Source of the DNA: Deltaproteobacteria bacterium
GTDB taxonomy: Bacteria > SAR324 > NAC60-12
Assembly (NCBI GenBank): GCA_002730365.1
Contig: PBZZ01000018.1
Span: forward strand, 13,030-18,795
DNA: 5,766 nucleotides
Reading direction: 5' to 3'
How positions within the stretch are numbered: position 1 is the stretch's first letter; every line of letters starts with the position of its first letter. Made by a program: the position numbers and the translations under genes. Below the pieces are notes generated by a model. That model was not told the origin of the DNA. It worked only from the letters and a program-made list of their open reading frames with translations, and did not search any database. Of this stretch, positions 1-5,766 are shown in pieces.

Positions 1-6
1 GCCCAC

Positions 7-1374
7 TCAAGAACTCAGGCGTTGATTGGCCCAAGCTTTAGCTTCTTCCAAACTAATGATGGCTCCGTCCAACTGTAGCACAAAGGCTTCTTTGAGAACA
101 TTCCCCATTTGTGGACCTGGTCGCATACCTAGCTGAAGGAGGTGCCGACCCTTTAAAAAAGGTTTGGGTTTTTCATCACGAACATCAAGTTTGGATGCTT
201 GATCAAGGAGCCATTGCTTGGCTGGAAATTCGCGACGCAACGCATCGTCGGTAGTCCTGCCAAAATGATCCGCTTCCGCCACCAGTAGTAGTTCTGGAAT
301 CGAAACTCGTAGAGCCAGTCTTCGAATCGCACCGGTTGTGACCTTTTCACGGTCGTTGTAGAGCATGGATGGTCGGAGATGTTCTCGAACTAGAACTGTC
401 ACTTTTTCAATGAGAGAGGCTTCATCTGTCAACCTCCTCAAAAATTTTTCAGTGGGTTGCATTCCCAGAACATCATGTGCGGGACTGCGCCAGTGCCCGT
501 CTTTCCAGATCGTCGTCTCAGGTTTACCGAAGTCATGACAGAGGGCGCCAAACATTAAAACGAGGTCAGCTTTTTCCTTACCAACGCGCAATTTGGCGGC
601 TTCATCCACTACCATCAGCGTGTGGGTCCAGACACATCCTTCAGGATGCCATGTGGGATCTTGAGGCACATCGATTAGGGCTTCCAACTCCGGAAAGAAA
701 CGCAAGGTTTTGGTCTGCCGAAGGATTTCCAACCCAATGGACGGTCGTTCAGCACGTAGTAGCAGTTTCTTGAACTCACCTAGCAACCTCTCACGAGACA
801 ATTCATTCAAATCCAGAGTCTGGCACAATTCAAGAGTCTCTGGGGCCAACTGAAAGTTCAGACGAGCTGCGAACTGGGCTCCTCTTAAGACCCGTAAAGG
901 GTCTTCAGCGAATGCAGGTCCAACATGGCGTAAAATCCCTTGCCTTAAATCTTTCTGACCGTGATGTGGATCCAACCATAGCTGGTGAATTGGGTCGAAG
1001 CCGATGCCGTTTATGGTAAAATCTCGGCGAGCTGAAGCCTCTTCAAAAGTCATATGGGGATCAGCATTGACCAAAAACCCCTTGTGCCCCTTACCAGTCT
1101 TGCTTTCACGTCGGGGAAGGCTGACATCATACTCCGCATGCTGGGTATTCAACTTCAGCACTCCAAAGCTTTTACCAACTCGAAGCACCTTCCCAAATTG
1201 GGACAACACCCTCTCAAGTTCATTCGCTTCGAGATGATAGACCTCCAAATCCAAATCTTTAGGAAGTATTTGTCCCAGCAAATAGTCTCTGACGCTCCCT
1301 CCAACAAGGATTGGTTGTCCACCTTGTTGGTGAATGGCGTTGGCTAGTTTGGCGAGTTCAGCTGGTAATTGCAT
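7..1374 (-). CDS. cca: tRNA nucleotidyltransferase (CCA-adding type) with HD domain
   Basis: This 455-residue class II nucleotidyltransferase builds or repairs the 3' CCA end of tRNA from CTP and ATP in the cytoplasm. Seen: the GGSVRD signature at residues 25-30; the catalytic DLD pair at Asp40 and Asp42; RRDFTIN at 117-123; the EDPLR nucleotide-recognition motif at 157-161, continuing into LRGAQFAARLNF; and an ERLLGE neck segment near 195-200. The C-terminal half carries an HD phosphohydrolase domain, with His251, the CHDFGKP motif (His280, Asp281), His300 and a possible His370. The poly(A) polymerase I signature is not evident, which favours a tRNA role. CC-adding or A-adding specificity alone cannot be excluded. 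The ATG at 1374 is the only nearby start: an in-frame TGA lies three codons upstream (1384-1386). No clear Shine-Dalgarno precedes it. The gene lies downstream of the phasin gene on the same strand, 169 bp away and beyond a probable terminator, so it is probably transcribed separately. Confidence 0.9.
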   Translation of the reverse strand: MQLPAELAKLANAIHQQGGQPILVGGSVRDYLLGQILPKDLDLEVYHLEANELERVLSQFGKVLRVGKSFGVLKLNTQHAEYDVSLPRRESKTGKGHKGFLVNADPHMTFEEASARRDFTINGIGFDPIHQLWLDPHHGQKDLRQGILRHVGPAFAEDPLRVLRGAQFAARLNFQLAPETLELCQTLDLNELSRERLLGEFKKLLLRAERPSIGLEILRQTKTLRFFPELEALIDVPQDPTWHPEGCVWTHTLMVVDEAAKLRVGKEKADLVLMFGALCHDFGKPETTIWKDGHWRSPAHDVLGMQPTEKFLRRLTDEASLIEKVTVLVREHLRPSMLYNDREKVTTGAIRRLALRVSIPELLLVAEADHFGRTTDDALRREFPAKQWLLDQASKLDVRDEKPKPFLKGRHLLQLGMRPGPQMGNVLKEAFVLQLDGAIISLEEAKAWANQRLSS

Positions 1375-1426
1375 GAATTCAGTTCAGCAGACGTTTTGAG
1401 TTCAGGAAAATACTTTTAGCTGCAAG

Positions 1427-1455
1427 AATGTAGCTAAGCTAGAGCGAGGTTGCAA
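1427..1455 (-). promoter_or_regulatory. weak candidate promoter for the tRNA nucleotidyltransferase
   Basis: Read on the minus strand, TTGCAA (1450-1455) is followed 17 bp later by TACATT (1427-1432). Each hexamer matches the sigma70 consensus at four of six positions. A start near 1420 would leave a leader of about 45 nt before the ATG at 1374. The position after the phasin terminator hairpin is sensible, but the match is weak and could arise by chance. Confidence 0.25.
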
Positions 1456-1475
1456 GCAAGGGGGGTAATAATTAG

Positions 1476-1515
1476 AAAAGCGCAGCAAATTCCTAGGGGA
1501 GTTTACTACGCTTTT
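1476..1515 (-). terminator. hairpin terminator after the phasin-like gene
   Basis: A 40-nt hairpin begins 28 bp past the phasin stop codon. The outer arms are AAAAGCG (1476-1482) and CGCTTTT (1509-1515). The inner arms are AAATTCC (1487-1493) and GGAGTTT (1498-1504) around a four-base loop, TAGG on the plus strand. Two further pairs (1484:1507 and 1485:1506) lie between the arms, giving about 16 pairs with two mismatches and one G.U. On the minus strand the structure ends in CGCTTTT followed by CTAATTATTA, an imperfect U-rich tail suited to intrinsic termination of the phasin transcript. Plus-strand transcripts would also end the stem in a T run. There is no opposing gene to the left, so the minus-strand role is favoured. 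Confidence 0.6.
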
Positions 1516-1543
1516 TACGAGGAAGTCAGTCGAAATATAGCAA

Positions 1544-1846
1544 TCAGTTGGCTTTCGGCATCGCGGCGACCACAGTATTTTCAAAGTTGTTGACGGCTTC
1601 GTCGGTCATCGCTTTCATTTGTGAAGAAGCGGTGCGCATTGCGGAGTAGCTCATGTCCAGCATTTGTGTTTGAGCTTCTTGCATGGGCTGCACGAAAGAA
1701 TTCCAGCCTTCTACACCAGCAACAGCTTTGTAGCTCAGAGCGATGAATTGCTTTTGGGAATCTTCCATCAGCGCGACACTCTTCATGCCATGATCGTACA
1801 TGTTGTTGTAAACTTCTTTTGCGACGTTGTTGAATTCTGCGAACAT
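1544..1846 (-). CDS. short phasin-like protein (PHA granule-associated)
   Basis: This 100-residue protein resembles the small phasins that coat polyhydroxyalkanoate granules in the cytoplasm and limit their size. Seen: it is almost wholly helix-forming, with no signal peptide, no membrane segment and no cysteine. A central WNSFVQPMQEAQTQMLDMSY region (residues 48-67) has the amphipathic character typical of phasins. Eleven of 100 residues are methionine, which is unusually high. The start is well supported: GGAGA (1851-1855 on the minus strand) sits 4 nt before the ATG at 1846. A strong hairpin follows the stop codon, so the gene is probably monocistronic. The family call rests on length, helical pattern and overall likeness, not on a diagnostic motif. 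No PHA synthase or PhaR gene lies in the window to support it. Another small helical surfactant-like or granule-binding protein is possible. Confidence 0.6.
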   Translation of the reverse strand: MFAEFNNVAKEVYNNMYDHGMKSVALMEDSQKQFIALSYKAVAGVEGWNSFVQPMQEAQTQMLDMSYSAMRTASSQMKAMTDEAVNNFENTVVAAMPKAN

Positions 1847-1859
1847 GATTTCTCCGAAA

Positions 1860-1889
1860 TTGAGAATCTTTTGTGAAAAAGTTTATAAT
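1860..1889 (+). promoter_or_regulatory. sigma70-type promoter for the photolyase gene
   Basis: TTGAGA (1860-1865) matches the -35 consensus at five of six positions. An 18-bp spacer follows, then a perfect TATAAT at 1884-1889. Transcription would start near 1896, leaving a leader of about 90 nt before the photolyase ATG at 1986. The -35 begins 14 bp from the phasin start codon, so this promoter lies within the probable phasin 5' leader. On the minus strand the same AT block reads TATAAA (1882-1887) and could act as the phasin -10, but I find no good -35 at normal spacing for it. Confidence 0.6.
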
Positions 1890-1903
1890 TGAAGGCTTCA
1901 ATT
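1887..1903. repeat. perfect 17-nt palindrome, candidate operator
   Basis: AATTGAAG (1887-1894) and CTTCAATT (1896-1903) are exact inverted repeats around a single central G. The palindrome overlaps the last bases of the TATAAT box and spans the predicted start point of the photolyase promoter, where a repressor dimer would block transcription. It also overlaps the likely upstream region of the phasin promoter. The one-base centre makes it unfit as an RNA hairpin loop and argues for a protein-binding site. The regulator is unknown. Confidence 0.5.
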
Positions 1904-1920
1904 TAACGTCTAACTTTTTT

Positions 1921-1940
1921 AATTGCAACTAAAATTGCAA
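1921..1940. repeat. paired AATTGCAA repeats in the photolyase leader
   Basis: AATTGCAA occurs at 1921-1928 and again at 1933-1940, a 12-bp period. Each copy contains TTGCAA, which is self-complementary, so the pair could be two protein half-sites or a small RNA hairpin with a CTAAAA loop. PhaR-type regulators of phasin genes are known to bind TGC-containing elements, and this pair lies upstream of the phasin promoter, so a PhaR site is one reading. The same hexamer occurs elsewhere in the window (1450-1455, and inside the TraB-family gene near 3594), which lowers its specificity. Confidence 0.35.
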
Positions 1941-1985
1941 AAGATGCTCAAAAAATTGTTGTAAATATATTGGAGGTACTACTGG

Positions 1986-3524
1986 ATGGATATTAAAGAG
2001 GTTCGACTCATTCTGGGGGATCAGTTGTACGAGGGGCATAGTTGGTTTGAAAAGGTGAGCCCGGAAGTTTTGTACCTGATGATGGAGGTGCGTTCTGAAA
2101 CCGATTACGTCCTCCATCATATTCAGAAAGTGATCGCTTTTTTTGCAGCGATGCGAGCGTTTGCATCTAATCTTTCGGCAAAGGGACATCGGATTCTATA
2201 TCTTGGACTAGATGATCCCAGAAACCAGCAGTCCTTTGGTGAAAATCTGAAGTGGGCTCTGGAGGAGAATCCTAAAGCTACCTGGGCGTATCAGTCACCT
2301 GATGAGTATCGTCTGGATCAATTGTTTCTGAGGTTGAGTGGTCAACTAGGGACGCCCTCGAGAAGGGTAGATACTGAGCATTTTCTCTGTGAGCGAGAAG
2401 AGGTCAAGGACTTCTTTGTTGGAAAAAAGCAGTACTTGCTTGAGTCTTTCTATCGTCACTTGCGCAAGCAAACAGGGCTATTGATGCAGGGCTCAAAACC
2501 ATCGGGTGGCAAGTGGAATTATGATGCAGAAAATCGACAAAAGTACGATGGACAAGTCCCTTTTCCACCAAGAGTAAAGTTGGCGAACCAGGTTGATGAA
2601 CTTTTGGAGATGGTGCAGAACGCAGGTTTACAGACGATCGGTTCGATCCAAAACAATCAACTCGAGTGGCCTATTGATCGGTCACAGAGTCTCAAATTAC
2701 TCGAGCACTTCTGCAAGTATGGGCTGCCTCATTTTGGAAGTTATCAAGATGCAATGACCGAGGAAGATCCTTTCCTTTTTCACTCGAGGCTTTCATTTGC
2801 TCTGAACGCGAAGATTTTGCATCCAAGGGAAGTACTCGATCGAGTGGTGCAAGAATGGGAGGACCGTCCAGATCAAATCAGCTTGGCCCAGGTAGAGGGC
2901 TTTGTTCGGCAAATCCTTGGCTGGCGTGAATATATCCGTGGAATCTACTGGGCAGAAATGCCAGCTTATTCAGATAGTAATGCCCTTGGACACAAACTCC
3001 CCCTACCTTCCTGGTTCTGGAATGCGAAAACCAGAATGCGCTGCTTGTCACATTCTATAGGGCAGTCTCTAGAATATGCATACGCTCATCATATTCAACG
3101 ATTGATGGTGACGGGTAATTTTGCGTTGTTGGCCGGGATTGCTCCAACTGAGGTCGATCGGTGGTATTTGGGAATTTACATTGATGCAATTGAGTGGGTT
3201 GAATTGCCCAATACGCGAGGAATGAGTCAATTTGCCGATGGAGGATTGCTGGCAACGAAACCGTATGTGTCTTCAGCCAACTATCTCAGGAAAATGGGGC
3301 ACTATTGCGAGCAGTGCCCATACGATGCGAAATCCAGACATGGCATGTTGGCTTGCCCCTTCAATAGTCTATATTGGGACTTCCATGACCGACATCGTGA
3401 CAAGCTGAGTCGAAATCCACGCATCGGCATGGTTTATCGGACTTGGGATAAAATGGACTCAGACGAGCGAGTTGCCATCCGCAGTAGAGCTGTTTGGATT
3501 AAGGAACATCTGGAAGATTTGTGA
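1986..3524 (+). CDS. FeS-BCP/CryPro-type (6-4) photolyase
   Basis: This is a complete 512-residue flavoprotein of the iron-sulfur bacterial cryptochrome/photolyase family (DPRP, PhrB-like). Members use blue light and FAD to repair (6-4) pyrimidine photoproducts, and carry a 4Fe-4S cluster and a ribityllumazine antenna. Seen: an N-terminal antenna-type alpha/beta domain opening with VRLILGDQL (residues 6-14), then a helical FAD domain. Four candidate cluster cysteines are Cys353, Cys441, Cys444 and Cys457. Trp345, Trp393 and Tyr394 fit the electron-transfer chain, and His368-His369 fit the active site. From memory, the Agrobacterium PhrB equivalents are Cys350/438/441/454, Trp342/390, Tyr391 and His365/366, all at a constant offset of three. 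The conserved block MSQFADGG plus ATKPYVSSANY (413-433) is intact. The start is supported by GGAGG at 1972-1976, 9 nt upstream, and an in-frame TAA at 1962-1964. A light-signalling cryptochrome role remains possible. Confidence 0.93.
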   Translation: MDIKEVRLILGDQLYEGHSWFEKVSPEVLYLMMEVRSETDYVLHHIQKVIAFFAAMRAFASNLSAKGHRILYLGLDDPRNQQSFGENLKWALEENPKATWAYQSPDEYRLDQLFLRLSGQLGTPSRRVDTEHFLCEREEVKDFFVGKKQYLLESFYRHLRKQTGLLMQGSKPSGGKWNYDAENRQKYDGQVPFPPRVKLANQVDELLEMVQNAGLQTIGSIQNNQLEWPIDRSQSLKLLEHFCKYGLPHFGSYQDAMTEEDPFLFHSRLSFALNAKILHPREVLDRVVQEWEDRPDQISLAQVEGFVRQILGWREYIRGIYWAEMPAYSDSNALGHKLPLPSWFWNAKTRMRCLSHSIGQSLEYAYAHHIQRLMVTGNFALLAGIAPTEVDRWYLGIYIDAIEWVELPNTRGMSQFADGGLLATKPYVSSANYLRKMGHYCEQCPYDAKSRHGMLACPFNSLYWDFHDRHRDKLSRNPRIGMVYRTWDKMDSDERVAIRSRAVWIKEHLEDL

Positions 3525-3534
3525 TTACAGAGCG

Positions 3535-4695
3535 TTACAGTAACGAAGCAATGGCAAAGCCACCAGTGATCGTTCCAATTGTGCTACCCAAATTTGCAAA
3601 AACGACGACCAGAAGTACACGTGTGATCTTGTTACGCCAAAACCCTCTGAATTCCTGAACATCTGTCATTAAGCCCTCAAAATCTCGAACCTGTGGTCGT
3701 CGGAGAAGAACTTCTACTAGGCCAGCGACCCAACCCGCAGCTACAGCAGGATTCAGAGAAGTAAATGGAGCAGCTATGAAGGCGGAACCGATGGTCAGGG
3801 GATGGGCAAGCGCCAGGGCAGAACCAAGAGCAGCAAGACTGCCATTGATCCAGAACCAGCGTTCAATCATTTCCCAACTGACACTGGTATCCGCCATGGT
3901 AAAGCCGTAGCCGATCAAGCCGATAATCAATGCCGGAATTCCCCACTTGAGGATTGTTCCGAGTGATCCAGGAGGAGGTATTCGTTCCAACTCATTGAGC
4001 TCATGCTCTTTGCCAAGTTCACGCTTGATTCCGGGTACGTGTCCGGCTCCAACCACTGCGACAATCTTGGGACTGTCGGTTTGTCTGATTTTTTCAGCAA
4101 GATACTGGTCACGCTCATCAATCAAGGTTTCCTTCATCTCCGGAGCTTGTGAAGCCAAAGTTTTTAGGGCATCTGTCAGCACATCACTTTGCTTCATGCG
4201 TTCAATGTCTTCTTGCTGAATGGGATCGTCGACAAACATGCTGCCCATTAACTGGCCGCTGAGCTTCCACTTTCGCCAAAAGGATAGTCTACGCCATGTG
4301 CGTTGAAGGGTCACTCGAACATCTCGATCTGCTAACACGATTTTTGCTTCTAGATCTTCGGCAACACGGGCAGCTTCAACCATTTCAGCACCAGGCTCTA
4401 CGCCTAATTGAGCACCAAGACGTCGCTGGAATGCAGACATCAGGAGGTTGGCCAGCAATAGCATGGCTTTACCCTGACGAATGACCTTGAAGAGATCCAT
4501 TTCCTTCCAGCGATCTCCATAGCGGAGCGCTTCGTAGCGAGCGGCACAAAGTTCAATGCACACCGCATCGGGTTGCTCTTGTTCAATGACCCGACTTACT
4601 TCTTCTACACTCTCTCTTGAGATGTGGGCGGTCCCGACTAGCAAGATCCGTTTCCCTTCGTGCTCGATCTCATGTACATTGGCCGAATATTCCAT
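3535..4695 (-). CDS. TraB/PrgY/Tiki-family membrane protein
   Basis: This 386-residue protein belongs to the TraB/PrgY family, named for the enterococcal pheromone-shutdown proteins and related to animal Tiki, a membrane metalloprotease. Seen: the two hallmark GX2H motifs, GTAH at residues 21-24 (in LLVGTAHIS) and GAGH at 216-219 (in VVGAGHVPG); a conserved acidic residue in CIELC (Glu48); ADRD at 122-125; and ERDQYLA at 194-200. The N-terminal 240 residues form the soluble catalytic-like domain. Hydrophobic stretches near 249-267, 283-302, 305-330 and 358-385 suggest a membrane-embedded C-terminal part. Length is usual for the bacterial family. An upstream TTG (4713) and another ATG (4704) are in frame, but only the ATG at 4695 has a well-placed Shine-Dalgarno. 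The stop codon is 10 bp from the photolyase stop, facing it. Substrate unknown; proteolysis is inferred from Tiki, and plasmid-pheromone control is unlikely here. Confidence 0.85.
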   Translation of the reverse strand: MEYSANVHEIEHEGKRILLVGTAHISRESVEEVSRVIEQEQPDAVCIELCAARYEALRYGDRWKEMDLFKVIRQGKAMLLLANLLMSAFQRRLGAQLGVEPGAEMVEAARVAEDLEAKIVLADRDVRVTLQRTWRRLSFWRKWKLSGQLMGSMFVDDPIQQEDIERMKQSDVLTDALKTLASQAPEMKETLIDERDQYLAEKIRQTDSPKIVAVVGAGHVPGIKRELGKEHELNELERIPPPGSLGTILKWGIPALIIGLIGYGFTMADTSVSWEMIERWFWINGSLAALGSALALAHPLTIGSAFIAAPFTSLNPAVAAGWVAGLVEVLLRRPQVRDFEGLMTDVQEFRGFWRNKITRVLLVVVFANLGSTIGTITGGFAIASLL

Positions 4696-4795
4696 GCTCA
4701 GCATCCTAGGCAAGAGTTAAGAAAAATTATTTAAGTTAGTCCAAGATTTCTACATTTCCAATTTATTTGATAGAATTTTCACAGAAGGAAAACAA
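4696..4795. promoter_or_regulatory. AT-rich divergent promoter region
   Basis: These 100 bp separate the divergent TraB-family and M48-type genes and must contain both promoters. The sequence is distinctly AT-rich from about 4716 to 4780. On the plus strand TAGAAT (4771-4776) matches the -10 consensus at five of six positions, but no good -35 sits 16-18 bp upstream, and the implied start falls right at the ribosome binding site. On the minus strand TTGGAC- and TTGGAA-like hexamers occur without a convincing -10. Promoter positions are therefore not assigned. Confidence 0.4.
4704..4707 (-). promoter_or_regulatory. ribosome binding site deciding the TraB-family start
   Basis: On the minus strand AGGA (4704-4707) lies 8 nt before the ATG at 4695. 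The alternative ATG at 4704 would have its AGG directly abutting the start codon, and the TTG at 4713 has no purine-rich site upstream. This favours the 386-residue product over 389- or 392-residue forms. Confidence 0.55.
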
Positions 4796-5766
4796 ATGTT
4801 TCTGCCTTTCCTGCCACTGATTCTCGCTTCGCTAGGGCTATCATTGCTCGTATTGCCGATGCTACCCGACGAAGCTGTAATTCCTCTCGAGCCAATCGAA
4901 ACCTTGATCCTGCTTCTGATCAGCAGTCTTTTGCTTGGTCAGTGGCATTCTCAATCCAAAAGAATCTGGATTCAAGCGTTTCCAAGATGTGCCGTTGCCG
5001 TACTTTGGGCGGTTTTGAGTTGGGCCACCCGGTTGCCTATTGAATTGGCTACTCACTGGGAAAGCATGAGGATGGATCAAGCCACGGTCGTGTTCCTCTT
5101 GGTATTGGTCTACTGGATAGCTGATAGTTTTGCAGCTCACCCTTGGCGGACAGACGGTCAAAAGTGGTTGCAGACGATCCAGACCCTTCGCCTACAACTT
5201 CCTTTGATTTTGATTACAGGCCTGCACTTAGGACTCACTCTTCTGCTCGACAAGAATATTCCAGATGAGGCAGTCAGCAACCAAGTACTGGTTGAGTTCG
5301 GATTGAGTGTGTTGATTTTGTTAGGAGCTGCGCCCTGGCTTGTGGTGCTGAGTTGGGGAATGCAACCTGTTTCCTCAGAAGTGAGAGACGAGATTGCCAC
5401 TGAACTGAAAGCCAACCGAACTTCTGTTCAAGGTGTGTTTTGTTGGCCCGGACACATCACCCAGACGGCGACAGCTGGTGTGATTGGAATTCTTCCATGG
5501 GCTCGCTTTCTGTTGGTCAGTCCGCAACTTTTAGCTCATTTGAATTCAAAGGAATTACGCGCAGTCGTGGCGCATGAAGCAGGACATCTCCGGCGCTGGC
5601 ATCTACTTTTCTATGCACTTGCTTTCCTTGGTTTTGTAGAGTTGCTTTTCCTGATTCTGGTTGGGGTAGAGCTTACACAATGGACAACGGGCTTCACAGC
5701 ACCAGACTGGTTACAGGGATTTTTGCTGGTCGGACTTCTGGCTTTATTTCTTCGGGGAGGAATCGG
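4796..5766 (+). CDS. M48-type membrane zinc metallopeptidase (3' end outside window)
   Basis: This open frame starts at ATG 4796 and runs off the right edge with no stop, giving 323 residues. It encodes a polytopic membrane protein with a zinc-protease core. Seen: hydrophobic segments near residues 4-22, 35-49, 64-77, 97-113, 134-151, 165-187, 270-292 and 304-320, and an HEAGH zinc motif at 260-264 within ELRAVVAHEAGHLRRWH. His269 after the motif fits M48 (Ste24/HtpX-like) better than M56 (BlaR1-like), which usually has Asp there. The preceding ARFLLVSPQLLAHL (236-249) is the usual strand and helix before an M48 active site. The third zinc ligand would lie beyond the window. AAGGA (4785-4789) sits 6 nt before the start. 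M48 enzymes cleave membrane or misfolded proteins; the target here is unknown. About six segments before the catalytic motif is more than in HtpX, so this may be a distinct subfamily. Confidence 0.78.
   Translation, partial: MFLPFLPLILASLGLSLLVLPMLPDEAVIPLEPIETLILLLISSLLLGQWHSQSKRIWIQAFPRCAVAVLWAVLSWATRLPIELATHWESMRMDQATVVFLLVLVYWIADSFAAHPWRTDGQKWLQTIQTLRLQLPLILITGLHLGLTLLLDKNIPDEAVSNQVLVEFGLSVLILLGAAPWLVVLSWGMQPVSSEVRDEIATELKANRTSVQGVFCWPGHITQTATAGVIGILPWARFLLVSPQLLAHLNSKELRAVVAHEAGHLRRWHLLFYALAFLGFVELLFLILVGVELTQWTTGFTAPDWLQGFLLVGLLALFLRGGI

Noticed and set aside
1054..1347. Plus-strand open frame of 97 codons
   Set aside because: It lies fully within the tRNA nucleotidyltransferase gene on the other strand and has no recognisable domain or convincing ribosome binding site.
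1432..1442. TAGCTAAGCTA palindrome upstream of the tRNA nucleotidyltransferase gene
   Set aside because: Only 5+1+5 bases, AT-rich and without a second copy or a clear link to promoter elements.
1581..1928. Minus-strand open frame of 115 codons overlapping the phasin-like gene
   Set aside because: It is a different frame of the phasin gene, rich in Arg, His and Ser in the manner of shadow frames, and it runs through the promoter region.
2834..2845. Perfect 12-bp palindrome ACTCGATCGAGT
   Set aside because: It lies inside the photolyase coding region, encodes ordinary residues and is short enough to occur by chance.
3551..3563. TGGC-AAA-GCCA mini-hairpin as a photolyase terminator
   Set aside because: A four-pair stem with no T run is too weak, and it is explained by the coding sequence for the Gly-rich TraB-family C-terminus.
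4702..4713. TTG at 4713 or ATG at 4704 as the TraB-family start
   Set aside because: Neither has a properly spaced Shine-Dalgarno, whereas the ATG at 4695 has AGGA 8 nt upstream.
4748..4776. TAGAAT as a defined -10 for the M48-type gene
   Set aside because: The 17-bp upstream hexamer, TTCTAC, matches the -35 consensus poorly, and the implied start would leave almost no leader before the ribosome binding site.
4862..5415. Two minus-strand open frames opposite the M48-type gene
   Set aside because: They are antisense to a long frame with membrane segments and an intact HEAGH motif, and show no domain of their own.

Overview
The window holds five protein-coding genes, packed closely with short gaps. 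They look like ordinary bacterial chromosome from a Gram-negative that may store polyhydroxyalkanoate (PHA): a phasin-like gene lies next to a proteobacterial-type iron-sulfur photolyase. Base composition looks close to balanced, slightly under half G+C by eye, and similar in all genes. The taxon cannot be fixed from this sequence. No mobile element, tRNA or rRNA gene, CRISPR array or phage-like gene is visible, and no gap exceeds about 170 bases.

Layout, left to right. (1) Minus strand, 7-1374: a tRNA nucleotidyltransferase (CCA-adding type) with an HD domain. (2) Minus strand, 1544-1846: a 100-residue, methionine-rich phasin-like protein, followed on its 3' side by a good 40-nt hairpin that is its likely terminator. 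(3) Plus strand, 1986-3524: a complete FeS-BCP/CryPro photolyase, diverging from the phasin gene across a 139-bp spacer. The spacer holds a near-consensus sigma70 promoter, a perfect 17-nt palindrome overlapping its -10 element and start point, and a pair of AATTGCAA repeats. (4) Minus strand, 3535-4695: a TraB/PrgY/Tiki-family membrane protein that converges on the photolyase gene with only 10 bp between the stop codons. (5) Plus strand, 4796 to the right edge: the N-terminal 323 residues of a multi-spanning M48-type zinc metallopeptidase, diverging from the TraB-family gene across about 100 bp of AT-rich DNA.

The genes alternate in strand and do not form one operon. They cover tRNA 3'-end maturation, PHA granule coating, light-driven repair of (6-4) photoproducts, and two membrane proteins that may act on other membrane or periplasmic proteins. 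The most informative parts are the photolyase, whose Fe-S cysteines, electron-transfer residues and active-site histidines all match the Agrobacterium PhrB enzyme at a constant +3 offset, and the phasin/photolyase control region, where the two genes could share -10 DNA under a palindromic operator. I see no clear evidence for a wholly new system. The rest of the window reads as ordinary genes.
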